From an uncultured Eubacteriales bacterium (GTDB taxonomy: Bacteria > Bacillota > Clostridia > Oscillospirales > Oscillospiraceae), in assembly GCA_900549405.1 (NCBI GenBank), contig URNZ01000074.1, positions 1 through 9,000 on the forward strand: 9,000 bases of DNA, in the 5' to 3' direction. Both the position numbers and the translations under genes were made by a program. Positions 1 through 6,339 of the stretch are shown piece by piece. The notes beneath the pieces are model-generated. The model made no database searches, was not told the DNA's origin, and saw nothing but the letters and a program-made list of their open reading frames with translations. Every line of letters starts with the position of its first letter. The first letter of the stretch is position 1.

Positions 1-496
1 TGGAGGCCTCGTCCAGGATCACCGCGTCGGTGTCCAGGGGCTCCCGTTGGTTGTGGGCGAAGGTGAGGCCGCCGGTGTGGCTGTCGTACCGGGTTTCCAG
101 GAGGCGGTGGATGGTGGAGGCCTCCGCCCCGCAGGTCTCTGCCAGGCGCTTGGCTGCCCGCCCGGTGGGGGCGGTGAGGGCCGTGCGCAGCCCCAGGTGG
201 TCAAAGAGGGCCAGGATCCCCCGGAGGGAGGTGGTCTTGCCGGTGCCCGGCCCCCCGGTGAGGAGCATCACCTGCTGCCGGGCGGCGGTTTTCACCGCCT
301 CCACCTGGAGGGGGGCGTAGGTGAGGCCCTGGTCCCGCTGGATCTGCACCAGCAGCTCCTCCAAGTCGTCTGGGGGGCAGAGCTCCCCCCCGTCCATGGC
401 CAGCAGGGCGTGGGCCACATAGATCTCACAGTGGTAGAGCTTGTCCAGGTAGCAGGCGTCCTGCCCGGCGATGGCCTCGGTCTGCTGAATGAGACA
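1..496 (-). other. recD2: RecD2-type helicase module of the fusion frame (N-terminal domain missing, C-terminus outside the window)
   Basis: This is the part of the leftward frame that aligns by eye with RecD2/YrrC, a 5'-3' superfamily 1B DNA helicase. Seen here are the segment just before the ATPase (LYHCEIYVAHALL), motif I GGPGTGKTTS at about 239-256, motif Ia TAPTGRAAKRLAE, the STIHRLLE segment, and motif II DEAS at 2-13. RecD2 normally places an OB-like domain and helix-hairpin-helix repeats before motif I; here that space is YlbJ sequence. The motor domains after motif II lie beyond the left edge, so completeness cannot be judged. No start codon with a Shine-Dalgarno is visible near the junction, so independent translation of this module is unlikely. 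Confidence 0.75.
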
Positions 497-1519
497 AGCG
501 GAGACGGACAGGGTGGGGGCCAGCCGGGGAGCCAGCGCCCCCATCAGCAGGGCGGACAGCCCGCCGTGGAGCAGCTTGCCGGTGAGATAGGTGCGCATAG
601 ACAGACCGCTGTCCCCCAGAAAGGCCAGCACCTGGAGGTGGACGGACACCCCCGCCCAGCCCAGCATAAAGGCGGCCATAGATAGCCGCCCGGTGAGACT
701 GCCGTCGGTGAGGGAGTACACCCCGGAGGACAGCTCCAGCGCCCCCACCAACAGCCGCCGGGACCACGCCGGGGGCAGCGCTAGGGGAGGGGGGAGGCTG
801 GACAGCAGCTGAGCCGCCGCACCCAGCAGGCCGGACAGGGTGAGCAGCCGCACCACTACCGAAAAGCACAGGATGAAGGCGCAGATGTTCAGGCTGGACG
901 TCATGGCCCCCGTGACCGATCGGGGGAAGGCGGCGGAAAAAGAGACCGCCTGAAACCGCTCCCCCATCCGGCGGGGGGAGGAGGGCCCCTCCCCGGGGCG
1001 ATAGAACCGGAAGAGCAGCCCCACCATCAGAGAGGCGGCCATGTGGCACAGATAGAGGGCCAGCCCCGCTCTGCCGCTGCCGAACACCCCGGCCCCCACC
1101 GCCCCCAGAATAAAGGCGGGGCCGCTGTTGTTGCAGAAGGCCAGCAGCCGCTCGGCCTCGGTCTTGGAGCACTGCCCCTGCTGATAGAGTTGAATGGCGG
1201 TGCGGGCCCCCACGGGATAGCCCCCCACAAAGCCCAGGGCCAGGGCGGCGGCACAGGCGCCGTTCACCCGGAACAGGGGTGCCATGATGGGATGGAGCAG
1301 CCGCCCCAGGCACCGGGACAGGCCCAGCTCCACCACCAGAGAGGCCAGCACGAAGAAGGGGAACAGGGAGGGGACCACCACGTTGGCGCACAGTGCCATG
1401 CCCTCCCGCACAGCAGCGGCGGACTGGGCGGGCCAGGCGATGAGCGCCAGAGCGGCGCACAGCAGCCCCAGCCCCACCAGCGCCGTGCGCAGCCGGGGCT
1501 TTGCCAGCAGACGGCCCAT
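1..1519 (-). CDS. ylbJ/recD2: YlbJ-like sporulation membrane protein fused in frame to a RecD2-type helicase core (partial, runs off the left edge)
   Basis: Reading leftward from ATG at 1519-1517, the frame stays open for all 506 visible codons. Residues 1-335 look like YlbJ, the multi-pass sporulation membrane protein with Gate/nucleoside-recognition domains. They are strongly hydrophobic, carry FCNNSGPAFILG (Cys129, Asn130, Asn131) and end in the typical GKLLHGGLSALLMG stretch. From about residue 340 the protein becomes a RecD2 helicase: YLDKLYHCEIYVAHALL, Walker A GGPGTGKT at 422-429 (Lys428), TAPTGRAAKRLAET, and Walker B DEAS from Asp503 at the window edge. A strong ribosome site (GGAGGTG, complement of 1525-1531) precedes the start. 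The roughly 250-300 residues that RecD2 normally has before this point are absent, and the YlbJ part is slightly shorter than the Bacillus protein (about 400 aa). Such a fusion is not a known architecture to me. It may come from a deletion between two same-strand genes or from misassembly. Domain identities are confident; a working fusion protein is not. Confidence 0.8.
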   Translation of the reverse strand, partial: MGRLLAKPRLRTALVGLGLLCAALALIAWPAQSAAAVREGMALCANVVVPSLFPFFVLASLVVELGLSRCLGRLLHPIMAPLFRVNGACAAALALGFVGGYPVGARTAIQLYQQGQCSKTEAERLLAFCNNSGPAFILGAVGAGVFGSGRAGLALYLCHMAASLMVGLLFRFYRPGEGPSSPRRMGERFQAVSFSAAFPRSVTGAMTSSLNICAFILCFSVVVRLLTLSGLLGAAAQLLSSLPPPLALPPAWSRRLLVGALELSSGVYSLTDGSLTGRLSMAAFMLGWAGVSVHLQVLAFLGDSGLSMRTYLTGKLLHGGLSALLMGALAPRLAPTLSVSACLIQQTEAIAGQDACYLDKLYHCEIYVAHALLAMDGGELCPPDDLEELLVQIQRDQGLTYAPLQVEAVKTAARQQVMLLTGGPGTGKTTSLRGILALFDHLGLRTALTAPTGRAAKRLAETCGAEASTIHRLLETRYDSHTGGLTFAHNQREPLDTDAVILDEAS

Positions 1520-1619
1520 AGACCCACCTCCCAAGAAAAAACTGTGACTGAAGCATATGTGCCGCGAAAGAAAAACTTGCCTGTCCCTCGGGACGGAGGA
1601 CGAGAAAAGGAGCGTTTTT

Positions 1620-2183
1620 ATGGAACAGCTGCGCCAGGTGGAGGGGCCTGATGGGACCATCCGCTATTGGCTGACCCGAAAGCGGGTGCGAAATCTAAAT
1701 CTGCGCCTGGACAGCGGGGGAGAGATCCACGTGTCCATCCCCTGGAACTGCCCCTTGGAACAGGCGGACCGGCTGGTGCGGGACAAGTGGCCCTGGCTGC
1801 GGCGAGGGTTGGAGCGGCGGCAGGCCCCGCCGCCGGAGCTGCTGCCTGAGCTGTCCCGGCCCGACTGCCTGGCCCAGCTGCGCCAGTCCCTGGACCGGGT
1901 CTATCCCCTGACGGAGCCCCTGGGGGTGGCCTATCCACAGCTGAAGATCCGGGCCATGCGCAGCCAGTGGGGCAACTGCCACTGGATGCAGGGCTATATC
2001 ACCCTGAACACCGCCCTGGTCCGCTGCCCGCCCCTGCTGCGGGACTATGTGGCCCTCCACGAGCTGGTCCACTTTCTCCACCACGACCACGGCCCGGGCT
2101 TTTACGCCGTGATGGACGCCCTGATGCCCCAGTGGCGGCAGCTGCGCCAGGAGCTGAAGCGCTACGCCGTCGTGCTGCGCTGA
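1620..2183 (+). CDS. ygjP: YgjP-like zinc metalloprotease-fold protein (M48/DUF45 family)
   Basis: The 187-residue protein matches the YgjP/WLM-like metal-dependent hydrolase family. The zinc site is HELVH at residues 147-151, with a likely third ligand His157 (HELVHFLHHDH, then GPGFY). Before it lies the family signature SQWGNC, then GYITLNTALV and LRDYVAL. The N-terminal half has the usual RKRVRNLNLRLD strand and a WPWLRRGL helix. It is shorter than many relatives (about 230 aa). The start at 1620 is chosen because AAAAGGAG at 1605-1612 sits 7 bases upstream; a longer frame from 1557 has no ribosome site and adds residues the family lacks. It is probably cytoplasmic, as no signal peptide is seen. 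It diverges from the ylbJ-like frame across 100 bp and reads toward yqfC. The substrate of this family is not well established. No clear sigma-A promoter is visible in the divergent gap. Confidence 0.88.
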   Translation: MEQLRQVEGPDGTIRYWLTRKRVRNLNLRLDSGGEIHVSIPWNCPLEQADRLVRDKWPWLRRGLERRQAPPPELLPELSRPDCLAQLRQSLDRVYPLTEPLGVAYPQLKIRAMRSQWGNCHWMQGYITLNTALVRCPPLLRDYVALHELVHFLHHDHGPGFYAVMDALMPQWRQLRQELKRYAVVLR

Positions 2184-2190
2184 ACATACA

Positions 2191-2225
2191 TCACCTCCCC
2201 CCGTCATAGACATGGGGGGAGGTGA
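2191..2225 (+). promoter_or_regulatory. 12-bp hairpin that sequesters the yqfC Shine-Dalgarno; weak sigma-E-like elements overlap it
   Basis: TCACCTCCCCCC (2191-2202) and GGGGGGAGGTGA (2214-2225) are perfect inverted repeats separated by 11 bases. The right arm contains the Shine-Dalgarno GGAGGTG (2218-2224) for the yqfC ATG at 2234, so RNA made by read-through from ygjP would hide that site. No T-run follows, so it is not a typical intrinsic terminator. The loop contains CATAGACA (2205-2212), and ACATACA (2184-2190) lies 14 bases before it. This resembles, weakly, the sigma-E pattern (ATA-containing -35, about 14 bp, CATA -10). A transcript from there would begin near 2219 and could not form the hairpin. 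The hairpin is directly visible; the promoter and the regulatory logic are inference. Confidence 0.6.
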
Positions 2226-2233
2226 ATTGCGTT

Positions 2234-2512
2234 ATGGGGGAAAAACGGCGGCCCGGGCTGCTGGAGCGGACGGCCCAGCTGCTGGACCTGCCCGCCGACG
2301 CCCTGGCCGGGGTGCCCCGGCTGGAGCTGGTGGGGGACGGGGAGCTGCGGGTGGAGAACCACAAGGGCATCCTGGCCTATGGAGATGAGGAGATCCAGGT
2401 CAGCGGCGGGGTGTTCCTCATCCAGATCAGGGGCAGCGGCTTAGAACTGCGGGTCATGACCGGGCTGGAGCTGCTCATCACCGGGCGGATCGACAGCATC
2501 CAGCTGCACTAA
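2234..2512 (+). CDS. yqfC: Sporulation protein YqfC (YabP/YqfC family)
   Basis: This is a 92-residue protein of the YabP/YqfC family, about the length of Bacillus YqfC. Recognisable stretches are LPADALAGVPRLELVGDGEL, VENHKGILAYGDEEIQV and the C-terminal LELLITGRIDSIQL, the usual strand-rich pattern ending in a G-x-I-x-S/H-I/V-Q element. The ATG at 2234 is preferred because GGAGGTG (2218-2224) is 9 bases away. The in-frame GTG at 2222 overlaps that Shine-Dalgarno and cannot use it. In Bacillus subtilis yqfC belongs to the sigma-E (mother-cell) regulon and precedes yqfD, as here; its biochemical role is not settled. Fifteen bases separate it from yqfD, so the two are probably co-transcribed. 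Its ribosome site is buried in the hairpin at 2191-2225, which suggests translational control. Confidence 0.9.
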   Translation: MGEKRRPGLLERTAQLLDLPADALAGVPRLELVGDGELRVENHKGILAYGDEEIQVSGGVFLIQIRGSGLELRVMTGLELLITGRIDSIQLH

Positions 2513-2527
2513 AGGGGGAGAGGCGGC

Positions 2528-3787
2528 GTGAAACGGCTGATGAATCTGCTGCGGGGTACGGTGGTCCTGTGCGTCACGGGACCCTTTCCCGAGCGGCTGC
2601 TGAACCTGTGCGCCCAGCACCGGCTGGATTTCTGGCAGTTGGAGTGGCTGGACGACCACACCGTCCGCTTCACCGCCCGCCGCCATCAGCTGGGGCGGCT
2701 GGAGAAGCTGGCAGAGCGGGTGGAGTGCGAGATCGCGGTGGAGCAGCGCCGGGGCCTGCCCGACTTTCTGCTGCGCTTTCGGGCCAGGTATGCCTTTCTG
2801 GTGGGGTTGGTTCTGGCACTGGGGGCAGTGGCGGTTTTGTCCCGCTTCGTGCTGACCATTGAGGTCAGCGGAAACCAGCGCCTGCCCACGGCGGTGATTT
2901 TAAGCCAGCTGCGGCAGCTGGGGGTGTACCCCGGGGTATACGGCCCGGGGATCGACCGGCAGCAGGTGGCCCAGGAGGCACAGCTGGCCCTGGACGACCT
3001 GGCCTGGATGGGCATCAACCTCCACGGCACCCGCTTAGAGGTGAGCGTGCGGGAGACCATCCCCCCGGCGGAGGGGGTGGACGAGTCGGGCTGCTGGGAC
3101 ATCGTGGCCAGGACAGCGGGACTTATCACCCACATCGAAGCGGAGCGGGGCCAGGCCAAGGTGATCGAGGGGGACACGGTGGCAGCGGGGGAGGTGCTCA
3201 TCTCCGGCAACGTGGCCATGGAGCCGCCGGAGTACAGCGACCTGCCCACCCGCTATTACCCCACCCACGCCCGGGGCCGGGTGTGGGCCAGGACCTGGCG
3301 GACCATGACGGCGGTCATCCCCCTGACGGCCCAGGGGAAGGACTACACCGGAAAGGAGAAGACGGGGTGGAGCCTGACGGCGACGGGGCGGCGGCTGCGC
3401 CTGTGGGGCCGTGAGCCAGAGGGCCAGTGGGAGAAAAGCTCCAGCGCCCACCAGGCGGCCCTGCCCGGAGTGGGCAGACTGCCCATCACCCTCCGCCGGG
3501 AGGTGTGGCGGGAGTATGACCTGACATCCGTCCCCCTGAACCGGGAGGCCGCCCAGAACCTGCTTCAAGATCGGCTGCGCGTTTATCTGGAACAGGCCAT
3601 CGGCCCCGAGGGGGAGGTGGTGACCACGGACTACTCTGCCCAGATCCAGGGGGACAGTATGGAGGTGACCCTGGTGGCCGAGTGCCGGGAGGAGATCGGC
3701 CAAGAACGGGAGACCCGGGCCATCGACAACCAGCCGGAGCCGGAACAGGGGAGCCAAACCCAGGTGGAACCGGGCAAAAGCACTTGA
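2528..3787 (+). CDS. yqfD: Sporulation membrane protein YqfD
   Basis: This 419-residue protein matches the YqfD family (Bacillus YqfD is about 400 aa). Residues 1-87 form a charged cytoplasmic domain, starting KRLMNLLRGTVVL. One transmembrane segment follows at about 88-108 (YAFLVGLVLALGAVAVLSRF). Next comes an extracytoplasmic POTRA/FtsQ-like part at about 110-177 (IEVSGNQRLP, LAWMGINLHGTRLEVSVRE) and a long C-terminal domain including WDIVARTAGLI and KVIEGDTVAAGEVLISG. The tail from about 395 is rich in Gln, Glu and Pro and looks disordered. GTG at 2528 is taken as the start because AGGGGGAG (2513-2520) sits 7 bases upstream; the ATG at 2540 is too far away. In Bacillus it is a sigma-E gene needed for efficient sporulation, with no known enzymatic role. 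Its stop codon lies inside the -35 box of the phoH promoter. Confidence 0.92.
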   Translation: MKRLMNLLRGTVVLCVTGPFPERLLNLCAQHRLDFWQLEWLDDHTVRFTARRHQLGRLEKLAERVECEIAVEQRRGLPDFLLRFRARYAFLVGLVLALGAVAVLSRFVLTIEVSGNQRLPTAVILSQLRQLGVYPGVYGPGIDRQQVAQEAQLALDDLAWMGINLHGTRLEVSVRETIPPAEGVDESGCWDIVARTAGLITHIEAERGQAKVIEGDTVAAGEVLISGNVAMEPPEYSDLPTRYYPTHARGRVWARTWRTMTAVIPLTAQGKDYTGKEKTGWSLTATGRRLRLWGREPEGQWEKSSSAHQAALPGVGRLPITLRREVWREYDLTSVPLNREAAQNLLQDRLRVYLEQAIGPEGEVVTTDYSAQIQGDSMEVTLVAECREEIGQERETRAIDNQPEPEQGSQTQVEPGKST

Positions 3788-3812
3788 AAACAGAAGAAAA
3801 AGAGCATATACT
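3784..3812 (+). promoter_or_regulatory. Sigma-A-type promoter for phoH
   Basis: TTGAAA (3784-3789), a 17-base spacer and TATACT (3807-3812) match the sigma-A consensus at five of six positions in each box. The start of transcription would be near 3819-3820, leaving a leader of about 28 bases before the phoH ATG. The -35 box includes the yqfD TGA stop (3785-3787). This would uncouple phoH from the sporulation genes even though the three are adjacent. Confidence 0.7.
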
Positions 3813-3823
3813 TAACTTGTATA

Positions 3824-3837
3824 CCGTCTGCGGACGG
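3824..3837 (+). promoter_or_regulatory. Small UGCG-tetraloop hairpin in the phoH leader
   Basis: CCGTC and GACGG pair around TGCG, giving a 5-bp stem closed by C-G with a UNCG-class loop, a particularly stable tetraloop. It fills most of the short phoH leader, and its right arm overlaps the only Shine-Dalgarno-like bases (GGA at 3836-3838). The stem is visible in the sequence; any effect on mRNA stability or translation is inferred. Confidence 0.45.
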
Positions 3838-3847
3838 AAAAAGCACC

Positions 3848-4906
3848 ATGGAAGCGAGGACAAACAAGTTGGCTTCAGAAAAGATCGAATTAGACGTGCT
3901 GACCATGCAGGACCTGTTCGGGGTGGCGGACGCCAACCTGAAGCTGCTGGAGCGGGAGCTGGGCGTGTCCCTCATCACCCGGGACGGCCAGGCCGTGGCG
4001 GTGAGCGAGTCGGCGGACGCGCTGGCCTTGGCGGTGCAGACCCTGCAGATGCTGGATCGGATGCGCTCCTTGGGGGAGCAGATCGACGAGTTCGCCGTCA
4101 GCCGCGCCCTGGCCTCGGTCCGGGAGGGCCGGGTGGAGGAGACCGTCACCGCCATGAAGGGCGTGGTGGCCTACACCTATAACGGGGCCCCGGTGAAGTG
4201 CCGCACCCTGGGTCAGCGGAAGTATATCAAGGCCATTGAGGAGAACACCGTGACCATCGCCATCGGTCCCGCCGGAGCGGGCAAGACCTAGCTGGCCGTG
4301 GCCGAGGCGGTGCGGGCTTTAAAAGACAAGAAGGTAAACAAGATCGTCATGTGCCGCCCGGCGGTGGAGGCGGGGGAGAAGCTGGGTTTCCTCCCCGGCG
4401 ACCTGCAAAACAAGGTGGACCCCTATCTCCGCCCCCTGTACGACGCCCTGGACGAGATGCTGGGGCCGGAGACGGTGCAGAGCTATATGGAAAAGCGCAT
4501 CATCGAGATCGCGCCCCTGGCCTATATGCGTGGCCGGACGCTGAAATCCATGTTCCTGCTGTGTGACGAGTGTCAGAACATGTCCATCGCCCAGCATTTG
4601 ATGATCCTCACCCGTCTGGGCGAGGGGTCCAAGATGGTGCTCACCGGCGACGTGACCCAGATCGACCTGCCCTCTCCCCAGGACTCTGGCCTGGAGCGGT
4701 GCGCCGACATTCTGGAGGGCATCGACGACATCGAAGTGATCCGTCTCACCGGGGCGGACGTGGTGCGGCACAAGCTGGTGGGTAAGATCATCACCGCCTT
4801 TGAAAACAACAAGGCCGCCCCCGGCCAGCCCGCCGAGAAGAAGCCGGGCCAGCCCACCCAAAAGCCCGCCTATCGGAACAACAACCGGTTCAGCCGCAAG
4901 AAGTAA
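3848..4906 (+). pseudogene. phoH: PhoH-family ATPase interrupted by an in-frame TAG after Walker A
   Basis: Read through the stop, this is a full PhoH/PhoL-type protein of about 352 codons. The N-terminal KH-like part holds LFGVADANLKLLERELGVSL. Walker A is GPAGAGKT at residues 140-147. Codon 148 is TAG (4289-4291), where relatives have Tyr in GKTYLAVA. The frame then resumes exactly with LAVAEAVRALKDKKV, Walker B DECQN at 240-244 (usually DEAQN) and MVLTGDVTQIDLP, ending in a basic, Pro- and Asn-rich tail. A single base change (TAC or TAT to TAG) explains it. If real, only a 147-residue fragment without Walker B is made. A GTG at 4298 could restart translation but has no Shine-Dalgarno. PhoH proteins are RNA-associated ATPases/helicases linked to ribosome and RNA metabolism. 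The position after yqfC-yqfD is the usual one in Bacillota. A sequencing error, a true pseudogene or stop readthrough are all possible; the family call is secure. Confidence 0.88.
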
Positions 4907-4969
4907 GACCTGCGTTCCGTCCCTGGAGGGGGCGGGAACTGAAAGAAGAAAAACACAAAGGAGAAGCCC

Positions 4970-5599
4970 ATGCAACAGGATACCAAGCGCTATCTTTCCT
5001 ATATCTGCCCCCGGTGCCGCCAGTCGGTGATCGTGGAGCGGGACCTGTTCTCTCTGGCCGCCTCCACCGCCCACATCAAGTGCCCCTGCGGCAAGTCGGA
5101 GCTGACGGTGGACTTTCAGCCCAATCGGGTCCACCTCACCGTGCCCTGCCTGTTCTGCGGGCGGGAGCACCAGGTGTCCTGCTCCACCCACGCCTTTGTG
5201 CGGGAGCGGGCCCTGGCCTTCTCCTGCGCCGCCTCCGGCCTGGACTGCTGCTATGTGGGGGAGGAGGGGCCGGTGTACGCCGCCACCGCCCGGTTAGAGC
5301 AGGCCCTGGACAAGCTGGAGTCTGCCAAGGCCGCCGGTGAGGCGGGGGAGGACAAGCCTTTTCTGGACGAGATCGTCATGGAGGAGGTGCTGTCTGAGAT
5401 CCGGGACATCGCCAAGCGGGACGGCATCTCCTGCACCTGCGGCAGCAAGAAGTGGACCTTTCAGGTGAACTACAGCTCGGTGGACCTGATCTGCACCCAG
5501 TGCGGGGCCCAGGTGCGCATCCCCGCCGCCACGGCGGACGACATCGACGACATCTGCTGCAAGACCAACATCGTGATACGGGGGAAACAGGACACATGA
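4970..5599 (+). CDS. Uncharacterised cysteine-rich protein with several zinc-ribbon-like motifs
   Basis: I do not recognise a named family for this 209-residue protein. It has paired cysteine knuckles: C13-x2-C16 with C38-x-C40 (CPRC, CPC), C60-x2-C63 (CLFC) with further cysteines at 71, 86, 93 and 94, and C155-x-C157 with C175-x2-C178 (CTC, CTQC), plus C196-C197. The first and last sets resemble two zinc ribbons in mirrored order (CxxC...CxC and CxC...CxxC), joined by a charged, helix-prone region at about 107-150. No signal peptide or membrane segment is seen, so it is likely cytoplasmic. AAAGGAG at 4957-4963 lies 6 bases before the ATG. Its stop overlaps the thioesterase start as ATGA, so the two are probably translated together. 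Zinc or nucleic-acid binding would be typical of such motifs but is inference. A C-terminal ribbon of this kind could also be a protein-interaction module. Confidence 0.8.
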   Translation: MQQDTKRYLSYICPRCRQSVIVERDLFSLAASTAHIKCPCGKSELTVDFQPNRVHLTVPCLFCGREHQVSCSTHAFVRERALAFSCAASGLDCCYVGEEGPVYAATARLEQALDKLESAKAAGEAGEDKPFLDEIVMEEVLSEIRDIAKRDGISCTCGSKKWTFQVNYSSVDLICTQCGAQVRIPAATADDIDDICCKTNIVIRGKQDT

Positions 5600-6339
5600 G
5601 CCAATTTTATGAACAGACCATCCGCCTGACCGGCATGGACGCCGACGGGCGGGGCATCTGCAAGCCATCCGCCCTGCTGGACCACCTTCAGATCGCTGCA
5701 GGCTTTGCCGCAGAGGAGGGGGGCTTTGGCCGGGAGACCCTGGTGGAGAAATACGGGGCCTTTTGGATGCTGGCCCGGTCCTGGTTCCACCTGGACCGCC
5801 CCCTGCGGTGGGAGGACCGGCTGACCATCCGCACCTGGCACCGGGGCGGCAAGGCCGCCATGATGTACCGGGACTATGACATCTATGCCAACGGGGAGTT
5901 GGTGGGGGAGTCGGTGTCCGGCTGGGTGCTGGCCAATTTAGAAAGCCGAAAGATCATGCGCCTGGCGGACATTCAGGAGCTGGCGGGCACCGGGGGAGAG
6001 GAGCTGTGCAAGACCCGCACCCTGAACAAGCTCCGCGCCCCCAAGGACCTGAAGCTGCTGGAGCGGCGGAAGATGCACTACAGCGACACCGACGTGAATG
6101 GTCACGTGAACAACACCCGCTACGCCGACTTCGCCTGCGACGCGGTGGAGCTGGACAGGCTGCCGGAAGACCAGTTCTTGACCGAGATGCAGATCGGCTA
6201 TCTGGCCGAGTGCCGCCCGGGGGAGGTGCTGGACCTGGAGGCCGGGCGCATAGACGGGGGCTGCTATGTCCACGGACTGGACCAGAACGGCAAAGCCCGC
6301 TTTGAAACCGCCATGATTTTTAAACAACTTGATTCTTGA
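5596..6339 (+). CDS. Acyl-ACP thioesterase (FatA/FatB-like double hot-dog fold)
   Basis: The 247-residue protein matches bacterial acyl-ACP thioesterases, which hydrolyse acyl-ACP to free fatty acid. The N-terminal hot-dog domain (about 1-130) contains FWMLARSWFHLDRPLRWED and the TWHRGGKAAMMYRDYDI strand. The second (about 155-247) carries the catalytic pattern D166-x-N168-x-H170 in SDTDVNGHVNNTRYADF, with Glu205 in GYLAEC in the place of the plant enzymes' catalytic Glu. ATG at 5596 is chosen because it begins the hot-dog fold, matches family length and overlaps the preceding TGA (ATGA). The frame extends upstream to 5452, but that part is the zinc-ribbon gene in another frame. A GGGGGA run at 5580-5585 may serve as ribosome site, aided by translational coupling. 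No fatty-acid synthesis genes are visible nearby. Chain-length preference cannot be read from the sequence. Confidence 0.9.
   Translation: MSQFYEQTIRLTGMDADGRGICKPSALLDHLQIAAGFAAEEGGFGRETLVEKYGAFWMLARSWFHLDRPLRWEDRLTIRTWHRGGKAAMMYRDYDIYANGELVGESVSGWVLANLESRKIMRLADIQELAGTGGEELCKTRTLNKLRAPKDLKLLERRKMHYSDTDVNGHVNNTRYADFACDAVELDRLPEDQFLTEMQIGYLAECRPGEVLDLEAGRIDGGCYVHGLDQNGKARFETAMIFKQLDS

Noticed and set aside
426..1556. Long minus-strand frame of 376 codons, offset from the ylbJ-like frame
   Set aside because: It translates to Gly/Pro/Arg/Ala-rich sequence with no family features, while the neighbouring frame from 1519 gives clear YlbJ and RecD2 motifs. It is a shadow of high GC.
1557..1619. 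Longer N-terminus for the YgjP-like protein
   Set aside because: No ribosome site precedes 1557, whereas AAAAGGAG sits 7 bases before the ATG at 1620.
1520..1619. Promoters in the divergent gap between the ylbJ-like frame and ygjP
   Set aside because: TATGCT on the minus strand and TTGCCT on the plus strand lack acceptable partner boxes. A small stem at 1581-1596 is too weak to call.
2222..2233. GTG start for yqfC
   Set aside because: It overlaps the Shine-Dalgarno itself; the ATG at 2234 has correct spacing.
4915..4938. Imperfect hairpin between phoH and the cysteine-rich gene
   Set aside because: The stem has a bulge and no T-run follows, so it does not support a terminator call.
5452..5595. 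Upstream extension of the thioesterase frame
   Set aside because: It overlaps the cysteine-rich gene in another frame, and the ATG at 5596 gives the expected family length and an ATGA coupling.
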